This document shows, one piece after another, positions 9,208 through 17,924 of a DNA stretch of 64,000 nt. Made by a program: the position numbers and the translations under genes. Each line of letters opens with the position of its first letter. Positions within the stretch are counted from its first letter, which is position 1. Location: NCBI RefSeq assembly GCF_000336635.1, contig NZ_AOLY01000035.1:62001-126000 (forward strand), given 5' to 3'. The notes beneath the pieces are model-generated. The model saw only the letters and a program-made list of their open reading frames with translations. It ran no database searches and was not told the DNA's origin. Origin of the DNA: Haloarcula japonica DSM 6131 (GTDB taxonomy: Archaea; Halobacteriota; Halobacteria; Halobacteriales; Haloarculaceae).

Positions 9208-10230
9208 CTACTCTGTCGTCAGTGACGCGACGTCAAGTCGAACAGAGGGATACCAGCCCGCAAGCGACGGCAGGTAAATACTGAGGAACCGGTCGACGAA
9301 GATAATGGGGATGATGACCTCCGCCGGGATGCCCAGTGCGACGAACACCGCCGTCGCCGTCGCTTCGGTGACGCCGATACCGCCGGGCGTCAGCGGTAGG
9401 AGCGTCACGGTGTACGCGACCAGCAGGTACAGCGGCAACGCGACCAGCGGTTCGAACCCGACGCCGAAACTCCCCAGCAGCAAACCGACTCGGACGCCAG
9501 GCGCGAGGATGAGGTCGACAGCCCAGCCGACCGCGTAGCGGAGCCACACTGCCGGCTCGCTCGCGAGCGACCGAAACGTCGTGGTCGAACTGTCGGTGAA
9601 TTTCAGCAGGCCGTCGAGCCGCGACGCGAGTCCCTCACCGACGCGTGGAACCCGGACCGCGACCCCGGACAGCCAGCCGATGAGCCGGTCCAGATAGGAG
9701 AGATTGAGGCCCCCGAACAGTATGCCGAGGCCGGCCACGAAGTACAGGCTCGTCGCAAGCGCTAACAGCAGGAGCAGTTCAGGCCGGAGCAGTGGAATCG
9801 CCAGCACGAGCCCCGCGGTCGCCGCGACGCCGTAGTACAGCGCGAAGACGCCGGTGTGAAGCGCCGAGGCGGCCGCGGCGTCGCTGTAGGCCATCCCGGT
9901 CTGACTCCGGAGGACGAACGGTGCGGCCAGCCGTCCCGAGAGCCGCGACGGGAGCAACTGATTGACGAAGTTCACGATGAGCGTCGTTCCGGCAGCGGTC
10001 CGGAATCGGGCGGGCGCGAGCGGGGTCATCACCGCGTGCCAGGTGTAGGCTCGGCCACAGATGCCGAGAACGCTGACGGCGACGACTGCGAGTGCCGTTT
10101 CGGTCTCGACGCCGGCGAGCAGGTCGATTGCGCTCCCGATGTCGAACTGCGTGAGCAGCCACGCTAGCGCAACGACGGCGAGTCCGTACTGGGCGACCGT
10201 GATCCCCAGATCACGAGCCCGGTTCGTCAC
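9208..10230 (-). CDS. LPG-synthase-type transmembrane protein (UPF0104/COG0392)
   Basis: A 340-residue polytopic membrane protein with about eight hydrophobic helices. FVNQLLPSRLSGRLAAPFVL and LLPLTPGGIGVTEATATAVF are the signature segments of the flippase-like part of lysylphosphatidylglycerol synthase and of AglD-associated membrane proteins. The soluble acyltransferase domain of MprF is absent. It may flip or handle lipid-linked intermediates; this is inference from family and context. Its ATG overlaps the stop of the polysaccharide deacetylase gene (ATGA), so it is the last gene of a four-gene operon. Confidence 0.8.
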   Translation of the reverse strand: MTNRARDLGITVAQYGLAVVALAWLLTQFDIGSAIDLLAGVETETALAVVAVSVLGICGRAYTWHAVMTPLAPARFRTAAGTTLIVNFVNQLLPSRLSGRLAAPFVLRSQTGMAYSDAAAASALHTGVFALYYGVAATAGLVLAIPLLRPELLLLLALATSLYFVAGLGILFGGLNLSYLDRLIGWLSGVAVRVPRVGEGLASRLDGLLKFTDSSTTTFRSLASEPAVWLRYAVGWAVDLILAPGVRVGLLLGSFGVGFEPLVALPLYLLVAYTVTLLPLTPGGIGVTEATATAVFVALGIPAEVIIPIIFVDRFLSIYLPSLAGWYPSVRLDVASLTTE

Positions 10231-11084
10231 GGCGTCTCGCCCCTGTGGAGCCGTGTCGCGGCTGTTTCACCGTCCTCCAGAACGGCCCGTACGGTCGTGA
10301 ACTCGAAGTCCTGCTGTAGAATCCGTTCGACGGCCCGTCGCATCCAGTCGCCGGTCCTGACGTACACCCGTGTCGGCACCCCCTCGACGGCCGGCAGGTC
10401 GACCAGTTCCCACGGATGGACGTACAGCATTGGCGTGATGCCCCGACGGGCCAGCAACTTCATGCCCAGAATCGTGTACCGCGGGCCGAAAAACCGGAGC
10501 CAGGTCCCGGTGAGGGGCAACTGCAGGCCGGGCATGACGCTCGCGGGGAACTCGGTAATGCTGTCCGGTGCGTCCGGGCGGACCTCCGTCGCCGGGACAG
10601 GTTCATGAAGGTCGTACTCACCGCCGTACCATCCTGGAATCGACCGGCTGGACACAACGCTGGAGTCGTACGTGTAGCCGATATCGGCAAGCAGGTCGAA
10701 GTGGTCGTCGGTGATGTCGAAGGCGGGCGCGCGGAACCCGGAGACCCGCTCGTCTGTGACTCGTTCCAGCACGTCCTTGGACTGGGATAACTCCGCCCGT
10801 CGCTCCTCGCTGTCGAGATCGGAGAGTAACTGGTGTGTGTGCGTGTGCGAGGCGATTTCTATGCCCTCGTCAGCGAGCGCCCGCACGGCGTCGGGATGAG
10901 ACTGAGCGACTGATGACACCACGAATGCGGTCGAAGTCGCATCGTGCTTTGCGAGCGTGTCTCTGAAAAACCGGCCGCCATCGAGGCCGACGCCGTCGCG
11001 GTCGGTCGTCCCCGACGCGCTCCGGTACGCTGGCGTCTGGGTGAACAGCTCGAAGTCTATCGACAGCACCGCGCGGTTACTCAT
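10227..11084 (-). CDS. Polysaccharide deacetylase (carbohydrate esterase 4 fold)
   Basis: A 285-residue NodB-type protein. AVLSIDFELF holds the first catalytic or metal aspartate. IEIASHTHTHQLLSDLD gives the metal-binding His-x3-His, and GFRAPAFDIT is the RxxP-type motif 3. TPMLYVHPWEL resembles the last conserved motif. It has no signal peptide, so it probably acts on a cytosolic or membrane-face sugar substrate. It overlaps the DUF2304 gene upstream and the LPG-synthase-type gene downstream, so translation is coupled. The set GT2-DUF2304-deacetylase-flippase suggests modification of a polyprenyl-linked sugar. Confidence 0.85.
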   Translation of the reverse strand: MSNRAVLSIDFELFTQTPAYRSASGTTDRDGVGLDGGRFFRDTLAKHDATSTAFVVSSVAQSHPDAVRALADEGIEIASHTHTHQLLSDLDSEERRAELSQSKDVLERVTDERVSGFRAPAFDITDDHFDLLADIGYTYDSSVVSSRSIPGWYGGEYDLHEPVPATEVRPDAPDSITEFPASVMPGLQLPLTGTWLRFFGPRYTILGMKLLARRGITPMLYVHPWELVDLPAVEGVPTRVYVRTGDWMRRAVERILQQDFEFTTVRAVLEDGETAATRLHRGETP

Positions 11085-11463
11085 CCTGCTCGTCCTCGGT
11101 CTGTAGCTGGTGTTCCTCCAATTCGCTCCGGAGGAGACTCAGCTCCTCGTTCAGCCGCGACAGTCGGTCATACATATGGCCGATGCGGTTGAGTAGGTAC
11201 GTCACCGCCACGAACAGCGTCAGGTTCGAGATGACGAGGATGGCCCGGGCTTTCCATTCCAGACCTAGCAGTCGCGCCACGACCTCGAACACGTTGGGGA
11301 CGATGGCGACGACGATGAGTCCCGTGCCCAGCAGCAGCGACATCACGAACAGCTCTAACGATTCGCGTTCGCTTCGGACGATGATGTAGCCGTTCGCGAG
11401 GAAGGCCAGGCCGACGACCAGCGACAGGAGGTTCACCAGTGAGTAGTCGAATCCAAAGACCAT
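11077..11463 (-). CDS. DUF2304 family membrane protein
   Basis: A 128-residue protein with three hydrophobic helices (about residues 8-25, 38-55 and 73-92) and a C-terminal coiled coil (MYDRLSRLNEELSLLRSELEEHQ). This layout matches the DUF2304 family, which commonly sits next to DPM1-type glycosyltransferases and may anchor or assist them. It begins two bases after the GT2 stop codon and overlaps the deacetylase start by eight bases. Confidence 0.8.
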   Translation of the reverse strand: MVFGFDYSLVNLLSLVVGLAFLANGYIIVRSERESLELFVMSLLLGTGLIVVAIVPNVFEVVARLLGLEWKARAILVISNLTLFVAVTYLLNRIGHMYDRLSRLNEELSLLRSELEEHQLQTEDEQDE

Positions 11464-11465
11464 GA

Positions 11466-12224
11466 TTAGCGAAAGAGGAGGACGCGAAACACCGTGTCAG
11501 TCATGCGGAGCGGGTAGAGCACGAGCGTGTCGAGGCTGAACTGTGACTCGCCCTCGTCCCGGATCGGCATCTCTATCGATACCTCTTCGATCCGCTGGCC
11601 GCGCTGGGCCGCATCGAGCGTCTGCTCGACTGCCCAGTGGTTGTCCGAGCGGTGGAGGATGTCCTGTAGCGTAGACACGCGGTAGACGCGGAAGCCGCTC
11701 GTCACGTCGGTGATGTCGATGCCACCGAGCTTCCGCACGACGGTCGTAAAGAAGGTGATTCCCAGCCGCCTGATGAGCGGGTAGTCGTCGATGCTCTCGT
11801 TCAGGTAGCGGCTGCCGATGACCATGTCCGCGTCTTCGGCGTGGTCCAGCAGGGTCGGAATCTTCTCCGGGTCGTGCTGGCCGTCGGCGTCGACCTGCAC
11901 GACGAAGTCGTAGTCGTGGCGGATAGCGTACTGGTACCCTGTCCTGACGGCCCCGCCGACGCCGGTGTTGAACACGTGCGTGACGACGTGTGCGCCGTGC
12001 TCGCGGGCGATGGCCGCGGTGTCGTCCGACGAGCCGTCGTCGACGACGACCACCTCGTCGACGTAGCGGCTCGTTCCGTCGATCACCGACCCGATGGTGG
12101 ACGACTCGTTGTACGCGGGGATGACGGCGACTGTTCGCACTGGTGGAAACGCCGCGAGCAGCGAACTTAGAATTGTCGTTCTCTGGAATAGTTCCTCGTG
12201 GTCTGTGGGCCTGCCGTTGGCCAC
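11466..12224 (-). CDS. DPM1-like family 2 glycosyltransferase
   Basis: A 252-residue enzyme of the dolichyl-phosphate sugar synthase type. VAVIPAYNESSTIGSVID and EVVVVDDGSSDDTA form the nucleotide site. QVDADGQHDPEKIP is the DxD region, DVTSGFRVYR is the conserved acceptor-side motif, and the C-terminus FSLDTLVLYPLRMTDTV resembles DPM1 homologues. It probably transfers a sugar from a nucleotide donor to a polyprenyl phosphate. It is the first gene of the operon running to 9208. The start could be internal at one of the later hydrophobic residues; the ATG at 12224 is kept. Confidence 0.85.
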   Translation of the reverse strand: MANGRPTDHEELFQRTTILSSLLAAFPPVRTVAVIPAYNESSTIGSVIDGTSRYVDEVVVVDDGSSDDTAAIAREHGAHVVTHVFNTGVGGAVRTGYQYAIRHDYDFVVQVDADGQHDPEKIPTLLDHAEDADMVIGSRYLNESIDDYPLIRRLGITFFTTVVRKLGGIDITDVTSGFRVYRVSTLQDILHRSDNHWAVEQTLDAAQRGQRIEEVSIEMPIRDEGESQFSLDTLVLYPLRMTDTVFRVLLFR

Positions 12225-12401
12225 TCAGATCGCGTTAAGCGGTCTCTATGGGTTGCAGCCAATATGAGCCGGGACGCCCTCGCGCCTCACAGACGGGGCC
12301 AAATGAACACCCATAATCTTCGTTCCCCGAGGGGGCCCTAATCGACATTAGTCATGATGAATAGGGCAAGAATGAAAACACAAGGCGCGGTACGTACTGG
12401 C

Positions 12402-12824
12402 ATGAGTGTCGAGCAGGAGCAGACGGAACGGACCATCAGGTGTCTGGTGGCGAAAGTCGGACTCGACGGTCACGACCGGGGTGCACATGTCATCGCGCGG
12501 GCGCTCCGTGACGCGGGCTTCGAGGTGATTTACTCGGGGCTCCATCGAGCGCCCGACGAAGTCGTGCAGGCCGCCGTGCAGGAGGACGTGGATGTCGTCG
12601 GTATCTCTATCCTCTCCGGGGCCCACAACACACTGGTTCCGAAGATTCTCGACGGGCTAAAGGAGTACGACGCGTTCGACGACCGACTCATACTCGTCGG
12701 CGGCATCGTCCCGGATGACGATCAAGAGGAACTCCGCGGGCAAGGTGTCGACGAGATATTCGGCCCGGGCGCGTCGATGGAGGAGATGATCGACTACATC
12801 CACGAGAACGCACCCGAGCGATGA
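12402..12824 (+). CDS. mcmA2: Methylmalonyl-CoA mutase, cobalamin-binding (small) subunit
   Basis: A 140-residue B12-binding domain. RCLVAKVGLDGHDRGAHVIA contains the DxHxxG cobalamin motif with His24 as lower cobalt ligand; SILSGAHNTL and GGIVPDDD line the nucleotide-loop pocket. With the catalytic large subunit it isomerises methylmalonyl-CoA and succinyl-CoA in propionate metabolism. The large subunit is not in this window. The start MSVEQEQ (12402) is preferred to an in-frame ATG at 12354 because homologous domains begin close to this point. The stop overlaps the meaB start (ATGA), so the two are coupled. Confidence 0.88.
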   Translation: MSVEQEQTERTIRCLVAKVGLDGHDRGAHVIARALRDAGFEVIYSGLHRAPDEVVQAAVQEDVDVVGISILSGAHNTLVPKILDGLKEYDAFDDRLILVGGIVPDDDQEELRGQGVDEIFGPGASMEEMIDYIHENAPER

Positions 12825-13879
12825 GCGATCTCGTCGCTGACCTGCTCGCGGGCAAGCACAGCGCCCTCGCCAGAGTCATTACGAAGATAGAGAACCGCTC
12901 ACCGGGGTATCGGGAGGTAATCTCCGACCTCCATCAGCACACTGGCACGGCCGATGTCATCGGCGTCACCGGCAGTCCCGGCGCGGGGAAGTCAACACTA
13001 GTCGATAAGGTCGCAGCGACCTACCGTGAGCGAGGGCTGACCGTCGGCGTCATCGCTATCGATCCGTCGTCGCCGTTCTCTGGCGGTGCGGTGCTGGGCG
13101 ACCGGATACGGATGGCCTCGAACGCGGGCGACATGGACATGTTCTTCCGGTCGATGTCCGCGCGCGGGTCGCTGGGCGGGCTGTCGACAGCGACGACCGA
13201 CGCCGTGACCGCACTGGACGCCTTCGGCAAGGACAAGATCATCGTCGAGACGGTCGGCGCAGGCCAAAACGAGGTCGACATCGTCCGCACGGCCGACACA
13301 GTCGCCGTACTCGTGCCGCCGGGGAGCGGCGACGACGTCCAGATGCTCAAAGCCGGTATCCTCGAAATCGGCGACGTGTTCGTGGTCAACAAGGCCGATC
13401 TCGACGGGGCCGACCGGACCGTCCAGCAGCTCCGAGAGATGCTGCAGGGACAGAGCGGACGGCCGAACTCCGGCCACCACGGCGCGACCGAACTCGCCGG
13501 TGACCACGGCGACGCGTCCACCGACGACGCCGATGCTGTGGACGACGAGCCGGAGACGTGGGACCCCCCTATCGTAGAGACAGTCGCCAATCGGGGTGAC
13601 GGTGTCGAGGACTTCCTGAACGCGCTGGCAACCCACGGGGAGTATCTGGACCGAACCGGCCGCCGAGAGGGCCAAGCGCGGGAGCGATTCGCCGCCGAAA
13701 TTCGAACCCTCCTTCGGGAGGACGCCAACGAACTACTGGTCGACGAACTCGACCGCCGCGGCGGCATCGAGCAGTACGTCGACGCCGTCATCGAGCGCCA
13801 CACCGACCCGTACACTGTCGTCGACGAGGTCCTCTCGCCGCTCCGGGAGTGTCTCGATGATCCTGGCGACGGGAGCTAA
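12821..13879 (+). CDS. meaB: MeaB/ArgK-type GTPase, mutase chaperone
   Basis: A 352-residue G3E-family GTPase that protects and reloads methylmalonyl-CoA mutase with adenosylcobalamin. Walker A is GSPGAGKST (residues 51-59), IAIDPSSPFSGGAVLGDRIRM is the switch region typical of MeaB, VETVGAGQNEVDI follows, and VVNKADLDGADR is the NKxD specificity motif. An acidic insertion of about 35 residues (around residues 206-247) is probably a haloarchaeal surface loop. It overlaps the mcmA2 gene by four bases. Confidence 0.92.
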   Translation: MSDLVADLLAGKHSALARVITKIENRSPGYREVISDLHQHTGTADVIGVTGSPGAGKSTLVDKVAATYRERGLTVGVIAIDPSSPFSGGAVLGDRIRMASNAGDMDMFFRSMSARGSLGGLSTATTDAVTALDAFGKDKIIVETVGAGQNEVDIVRTADTVAVLVPPGSGDDVQMLKAGILEIGDVFVVNKADLDGADRTVQQLREMLQGQSGRPNSGHHGATELAGDHGDASTDDADAVDDEPETWDPPIVETVANRGDGVEDFLNALATHGEYLDRTGRREGQARERFAAEIRTLLREDANELLVDELDRRGGIEQYVDAVIERHTDPYTVVDEVLSPLRECLDDPGDGS

Positions 13880-13986
13880 CTTCGGGACTGTCGCGTTTAC
13901 GGAACCACGTCTGCCCGGGCCAATAGCGACAGCTATCTGACGATCTTCCAGCATGTATAACACACTCCGGGCCCCAAGACACCAGT

Positions 13987-14928
13987 ATGAAGCTCCGCAA
14001 GGCGCTCGGTGCGGTCGTCGGTGCGGTCGGCGCGACAGTCGCTGCCAACCGCGTGTTGCAGTCGCGGGCCGGCGCGTTCGAACCGATGCTCGACGGGGAA
14101 CAGGGGACGTACCGCTGGCGCGGGTTCGATATCGCGTACACCGAGGCCGGGGACCCCTCGAACCCGGACCTCGTGTTGTTCCACGGCATCAACGCCGCCG
14201 CCAGCAGCCACGAGTTCCATACGGTGTTCGATACGCTGGCCGAAGACTACCACGTCATCGCGCCGGACCTGCCGGGCTTCGGGCATACGGACCGGCCGCC
14301 GCTGCTGTACTCGGCGTCGCTGTACACGGCCTTCGTACGCGACTTTATCGAGGACAATACCACCGACGCGACCGTCGTGGCGTCATCGCTGACCGGGGCC
14401 TACGCCGCAGAGGCGGCACAGGAGGTCGACCTCAAAGAACTCGTCCTCGTCTGCCCGACGGACAGTTCGATGGGGAGCCGCAACGTCGGACTCCGCTCGC
14501 TGCTTCGTGCGCCGGTCGTCGGCGAGGCCATCTACAACCTCACCGTCTCGAAGCCCTCGATCCGCCACTTCCACGCTGACCACGGTTACTACGACATGGA
14601 CAACCTCACCGACGAGGTCGTCGACTACGAGTGGCAGAGCGGCCACCAGCCCGGTGCGCGGTTCGCGCCGGCGTCGTTCGTCACCGGCTTCCTCGACCCC
14701 GAGAGAGACTTGGGCGAGATACTTGCGAGCCTCGACGTGCCCGTGACGCTGGTGTGGGGCGAGGACGCCGACATCTCGCCGCTGTCCGAGGGCCGCGAAC
14801 TGGCCGAACAGGCGGACGCGATGCTCGTCGTGTTCGGCGATTCACTGCTTCTGCCCCACGTCGAACACCCCGGTGAGTTCGTCGACGTGGTCCGCGACAG
14901 AGTGACCTCGGTAACAGTCGAAAACTGA
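13987..14928 (+). CDS. Alpha/beta hydrolase, membrane-anchored
   Basis: A 313-residue alpha/beta hydrolase. A short hydrophobic N-terminus (residues 7-20) may anchor it. LVLFHGINAAASSHEF is the oxyanion-hole strand. The nucleophile elbow is VVASSLTGAYA with Ser134, an unusual A-S-S-L-T instead of G-x-S-x-G. The acid is likely in VWGEDADISP and the histidine in LLPHVEHPGEF. The substrate is unknown. A TATA-like TGTATAAC about 27-33 bases before ATG 13987 supports this leaderless start over the GTG/ATG-type start at 13953. Confidence 0.82.
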   Translation: MKLRKALGAVVGAVGATVAANRVLQSRAGAFEPMLDGEQGTYRWRGFDIAYTEAGDPSNPDLVLFHGINAAASSHEFHTVFDTLAEDYHVIAPDLPGFGHTDRPPLLYSASLYTAFVRDFIEDNTTDATVVASSLTGAYAAEAAQEVDLKELVLVCPTDSSMGSRNVGLRSLLRAPVVGEAIYNLTVSKPSIRHFHADHGYYDMDNLTDEVVDYEWQSGHQPGARFAPASFVTGFLDPERDLGEILASLDVPVTLVWGEDADISPLSEGRELAEQADAMLVVFGDSLLLPHVEHPGEFVDVVRDRVTSVTVEN

Positions 14929-14931
14929 GTT

Positions 14932-15318
14932 TTAGCGCGGCCGGAACACGACGGCTCTGTCGCCGGTCGTCACGCGCTCGCCGACATCGATCCCGACTAC
15001 GTCGCCGATGGTAACGTCGTCCGGGTCCACGTCGCGGACGAGTCCCGTAACCGACACCGGTCCGAAGTCGGCGATAGCGGTAACGTACGGCGCGTCGTCC
15101 TCAAACTGCGGCGTCGGGACCGTGATCGTCGTATGGCTCGCGATTTCGCCGGACTCCGGCAGGTCGACCGCTGAGAGGTCCTGGTCGTGACAGCGCGGAC
15201 ACACCCGTCGAGGCGGGAGCCAGCCGTGGCCGTTCGAACATTCGAGGTAGTAGCCATCGTCAGATTCGATACTGTCGAGCCACGCGTCGTACTCGCCGTC
15301 TTGTGCGGATTCAGTCAT
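14932..15318 (-). CDS. Zn-ribbon/OB-fold partner of acyl-CoA thiolase (DUF35)
   Basis: A 128-residue protein with an N-terminal zinc ribbon (LECSNGHGWLPPRRVCPRCHDQDL; likely ligands are the CSNGH and CPRC residues) followed by an OB-fold (ITVPTPQFEDDAPYVTAIADF, GLVRDVDPDDVTIGDVVGI). Such DUF35 proteins form complexes with thiolase-like enzymes and help bind acyl-CoA. Its start overlaps the stop of the thiolase gene (ATGA), so the pair is translationally coupled and most likely forms one enzyme. Confidence 0.88.
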   Translation of the reverse strand: MTESAQDGEYDAWLDSIESDDGYYLECSNGHGWLPPRRVCPRCHDQDLSAVDLPESGEIASHTTITVPTPQFEDDAPYVTAIADFGPVSVTGLVRDVDPDDVTIGDVVGIDVGERVTTGDRAVVFRPR

Positions 15319-16481
15319 TCTCGCACCTCCATGACGTGGACGGTCGTAGACGCGACTGTCCCGCCCGCGTTGTGTGCGACGCCGACGGTGCTGTCCGGGA
15401 CGGCGTCGGCCCGCGGATGCGACCCGTCGAGGAGCCAGGCAACGGTCGCCAACTGGGCGACGCCGGTCGCACCGACCGGGTGGCCCTTGGCTTTCAGCCC
15501 GCCCGAGAGGTTTATCGGGCGGTCGCCGTCGCGTGTCGTCTCGCCGTTGCGCGCCGCAGAGATGCCTTCGCCGCGCTCGTAGAAGCCAAGCGATTCGATT
15601 GCGAACACCTCAGCGATAGTGAAACAGTCGTGGACCTCGGCGAAATCGACGTCGTCAGGACCGACGCCGGCGTCACCGTAGGCTTCGTCAGCGGCCTTGT
15701 CGGCGGCCGGCGTCTGGGCCAGATGTGGCCGGTCCTGTAACGCGAGATTGTCGCCACCCTGGCCAGTTCCGGTGATGGCGACCGGGGCGTCTAGATCGTG
15801 TTCCTCGGCGTAGGACTCCGTCGTCAGGACGGCGGCCGCAGCGCCATCCGTGATCGGACAGGAATCGTACAGACCGAGCGGGGACGCAATCGTCGGGGCC
15901 TCCATCGCGTCCTCGACCGTGATCTCCTTCTGAATCTGGGCGTGTTCGTTGACCAGCGCGTGTTCGTGGTTCTTGACGGCGACGTGGGCGAGGTCCTCGT
16001 GGGAACCGCCGTACTGGTCGAAGTACGACCGGGCCATCAGCGCGTAGGCCCCGGGGAAGGTCATCCCGGCGCGGACTTCGTAGAGATCGTCGGCGGCGAT
16101 GGCGAGCGCGTCCGTCGCCGCCGCCGTCCCGATGTTGGTCATCCGCTCCGCGCCACCGACAACGACGACCTCCGCTTCGCCGTTCCGGATCGTCTTGACG
16201 GCTTCACGAACGGCTGTCCCGGCGGATGCACAGGCCGCTTCGACGCGAGTGGCCGGAACGTCCAGTCCGATAGCCTCGGCCATTAGCGGGCCCTGATGGC
16301 CCTGATGTTCCGCGAGTTCTCCCATGAAGTTGCCGTAATAGAGCGCCTCAGCGTCATCTGGGTCGATTCCGGCCTCCGACAGCGCTTCGAGTCCGGCCTC
16401 TGCGAACAGGTCTCGGCCGGTTCGCTCGGGGTGTTTCCCGAACTGTGTCACGCTGGCCCCGGCGATACGTGGGTCTGACAT
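15315..16481 (-). CDS. Thiolase (SCP2-type acetyl-CoA acyltransferase) with Cys nucleophile
   Basis: A 388-residue thiolase. The nucleophile region is VEAACASAGTAVREA, with Cys84. DFAEVHDCFTI provides the active-site His and Cys, and LKAKGHPVGATGVAQ is the C-terminal GHPxGxTG motif. It would cleave or condense beta-ketoacyl-CoA. It pairs with the downstream Zn-ribbon/OB protein. It differs from the second thiolase in the window (46336), which has Ser at the nucleophile position. Its promoter lies in the AT-rich stretch 16485-16560. Confidence 0.88.
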   Translation of the reverse strand: MSDPRIAGASVTQFGKHPERTGRDLFAEAGLEALSEAGIDPDDAEALYYGNFMGELAEHQGHQGPLMAEAIGLDVPATRVEAACASAGTAVREAVKTIRNGEAEVVVVGGAERMTNIGTAAATDALAIAADDLYEVRAGMTFPGAYALMARSYFDQYGGSHEDLAHVAVKNHEHALVNEHAQIQKEITVEDAMEAPTIASPLGLYDSCPITDGAAAAVLTTESYAEEHDLDAPVAITGTGQGGDNLALQDRPHLAQTPAADKAADEAYGDAGVGPDDVDFAEVHDCFTIAEVFAIESLGFYERGEGISAARNGETTRDGDRPINLSGGLKAKGHPVGATGVAQLATVAWLLDGSHPRADAVPDSTVGVAHNAGGTVASTTVHVMEVRE

Positions 16482-16636
16482 TATCTCCCAGTGTGCGCTG
16501 ACGGCTTAAATGCCTACTGCTCGGCTGCTTAATTAGCGCATATTCGCCGATTTAAACGTCTACAAACGGGATATAGGTTCTCGCCCAGACTTAATTTCTC
16601 ACGACGGTTATATCCCTCAAAGGAATTGGTTCCGCG

Positions 16637-16834
16637 TCAGTTCACGATTTCGGCGATACGCTGTGGCTCTCCAGACAGCGCTGGCTCCGGCTCAACCATC
16701 TGCAGCACTTCGTGATCAGTCACGTTCGGATACGACTTCTGGACGGCGTCTTCGATAAGGGCCTTTTCGAGACGGAACTCCGTCCCCTCGTAGACGACAT
16801 CTACGCCCTGTTCGTCAAACGACAGTACAGTCAT
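16637..16834 (-). CDS. DUF5800-like small haloarchaeal protein
   Basis: A 65-residue acidic protein reading MTVLSFDEQGVDVVYEGTEF and then EKALIEDAVQKSYPNVTDHE. I recall this pattern as a haloarchaea-specific family (DUF5800), but function is unknown. The start at 16834 is chosen over an upstream ATG at 16885 because a TATA element (CTTTTATTC on the minus strand, 16856-16864) lies 22-30 bases before it, giving a leaderless mRNA. Confidence 0.75.
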   Translation of the reverse strand: MTVLSFDEQGVDVVYEGTEFRLEKALIEDAVQKSYPNVTDHEVLQMVEPEPALSGEPQRIAEIVN

Positions 16835-16855
16835 GCAGCGGATTACGCACGGCAC

Positions 16856-16864
16856 GAATAAAAG
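16856..16864 (-). promoter_or_regulatory. TATA element of the DUF5800-like gene
   Basis: The minus strand reads CTTTTATTC 22-30 bases before the ATG at 16834. This fixes the shorter start for that gene. Confidence 0.5.
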
Positions 16865-16949
16865 GATAGTCTCTCGCACGGACACACCGATTCAGGTGTT
16901 TCGATGACCGTTCGACGCAATACGGGATCCGGCCACTCCGTCAGGATCG

Positions 16950-17588
16950 TTACGAGTCGCCGTCGCTGCCGACTCGGATGACCTGTAGCAGGGAGTACAC
17001 CGGGACGCCGCGGATATCGCCGATACCACGCTTGTCAGCCAGCACGACGCAGGCCACGGGGTTGCCGCCCTGTTCGTGGATCGCGTCGATGGTTTCCCCC
17101 ATCGTCTTGCCGCTCGTGATAGTGTCGTCGACGACGTAACAGTCGCGGTCCCGAATTTGCGCGAAGTTCCGGGAGAACGAGCCGTCGGTGGTCTCGCTCT
17201 CGTCGTCGTCCCACTGGTGTTTGGTCGGGGCGTACGTCCCGAGGTCCGTTTCCAGTTCCCGGGCAACGGTCGTCGCAAGCGGTGCGCCGGCCTTCTCGAT
17301 GCCGATGGTGAGGTCCACGTCGTCGCCTTTCTTCGAGAGCAGGTCAGCCATCGCCGCTCCCGCGTGGTACAGCCGGTTGCTGTCCCGACCGACGGCAGAC
17401 CAGTCGACGTGGATGTCGTGGGGACCGCCGTCATCGCTCGTGTCCGGTTCAGTGCCGGTGCCGCTGCGTTCGACAAGCCAACTCGCCGTCTCCCGGGAGA
17501 CGTTGAGTTCATCAGCGATCTCGCCCTTAGAGAGGCCACGCTGTGCCAGGTCGGACGCGCTGTCGACGAGGTCGTCGATATTCTTCAT
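16950..17588 (-). CDS. gfcR: GfcR-type regulator: HTH plus phosphoribosyltransferase-like domain
   Basis: A 212-residue protein with an N-terminal helix-turn-helix (LAQRGLSKGEIADELNVSRETASWLVE, residues 14-40) and a type I phosphoribosyltransferase fold with the PRPP loop CYVVDDTITSGKTM (150-163). Databases often call it orotate phosphoribosyltransferase-like. The Haloferax volcanii homologue GfcR activates glucose and fructose catabolism, including the semiphosphorylative Entner-Doudoroff genes. The glucose dehydrogenase and sugar transporter 4-10 kb away fit that role. A TATA element at 17611-17620 supports a leaderless start. Confidence 0.85.
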   Translation of the reverse strand: MKNIDDLVDSASDLAQRGLSKGEIADELNVSRETASWLVERSGTGTEPDTSDDGGPHDIHVDWSAVGRDSNRLYHAGAAMADLLSKKGDDVDLTIGIEKAGAPLATTVARELETDLGTYAPTKHQWDDDESETTDGSFSRNFAQIRDRDCYVVDDTITSGKTMGETIDAIHEQGGNPVACVVLADKRGIGDIRGVPVYSLLQVIRVGSDGDS

Positions 17589-17924
17589 ACCATCATCTCC
17601 GTGTGCGAGGATTTAATAGGCAGTGTTCTTCACCCACCAAAATCTATTTACAACAGTCATTGTACTAATCTATTGGCTGGGTACACTCTCCCTGCTATCC
17701 GGGGCCAGGTGGCGATCCCGTCAGGTCACCAGCATCCCCATCCCCCCAACCCGGCCGACGCCAACCGGCTGTCACACAGCATGGTTGTCCACGGGACCGC
17801 ACGCACCAGCGGTCAGGCGGGGACTCTCCCGCCGTTCCCGTCCGTCGTCTCTCCCCGAACAGGTCCGGGATAGCGTCTCGAACACCGGCTCTGATACGGA
17901 CTCGGCCGTTCCGTGTAACTCGTT
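17589..17924. other. 336-base intergenic region upstream of gfcR
   Basis: The first 80 bases hold the gfcR promoter and the TACAA-N6-TTGTA repeat. From about 17670 to 17924 I see no convincing ORF, tRNA or hairpin terminator. The sequence is C-rich (runs such as CCCCATCCCCCCAACCC near 17735-17752) with no start codon and ribosome site pair that I would trust. Confidence 0.5.
17611..17620 (-). promoter_or_regulatory. gfcR TATA element
   Basis: The minus strand reads CCTATTAAAT, 23-32 bases before the gfcR start codon at 17588. An inverted repeat TACAA-N6-TTGTA (17649-17664) lies about 30 bases further upstream and could be an operator. Confidence 0.6.

Noticed and set aside
12264-12341. A 25-codon frame upstream of mcmA2
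   Set aside because: No TATA or ribosome site supports it and the residues (Arg/Pro/His-rich) are unlike haloarchaeal proteins.
17670-17924. Possible tRNA or small gene in the C-rich spacer
   Set aside because: I found no acceptor or T-arm pattern and no start codon with ribosome site or TATA at the right distance.
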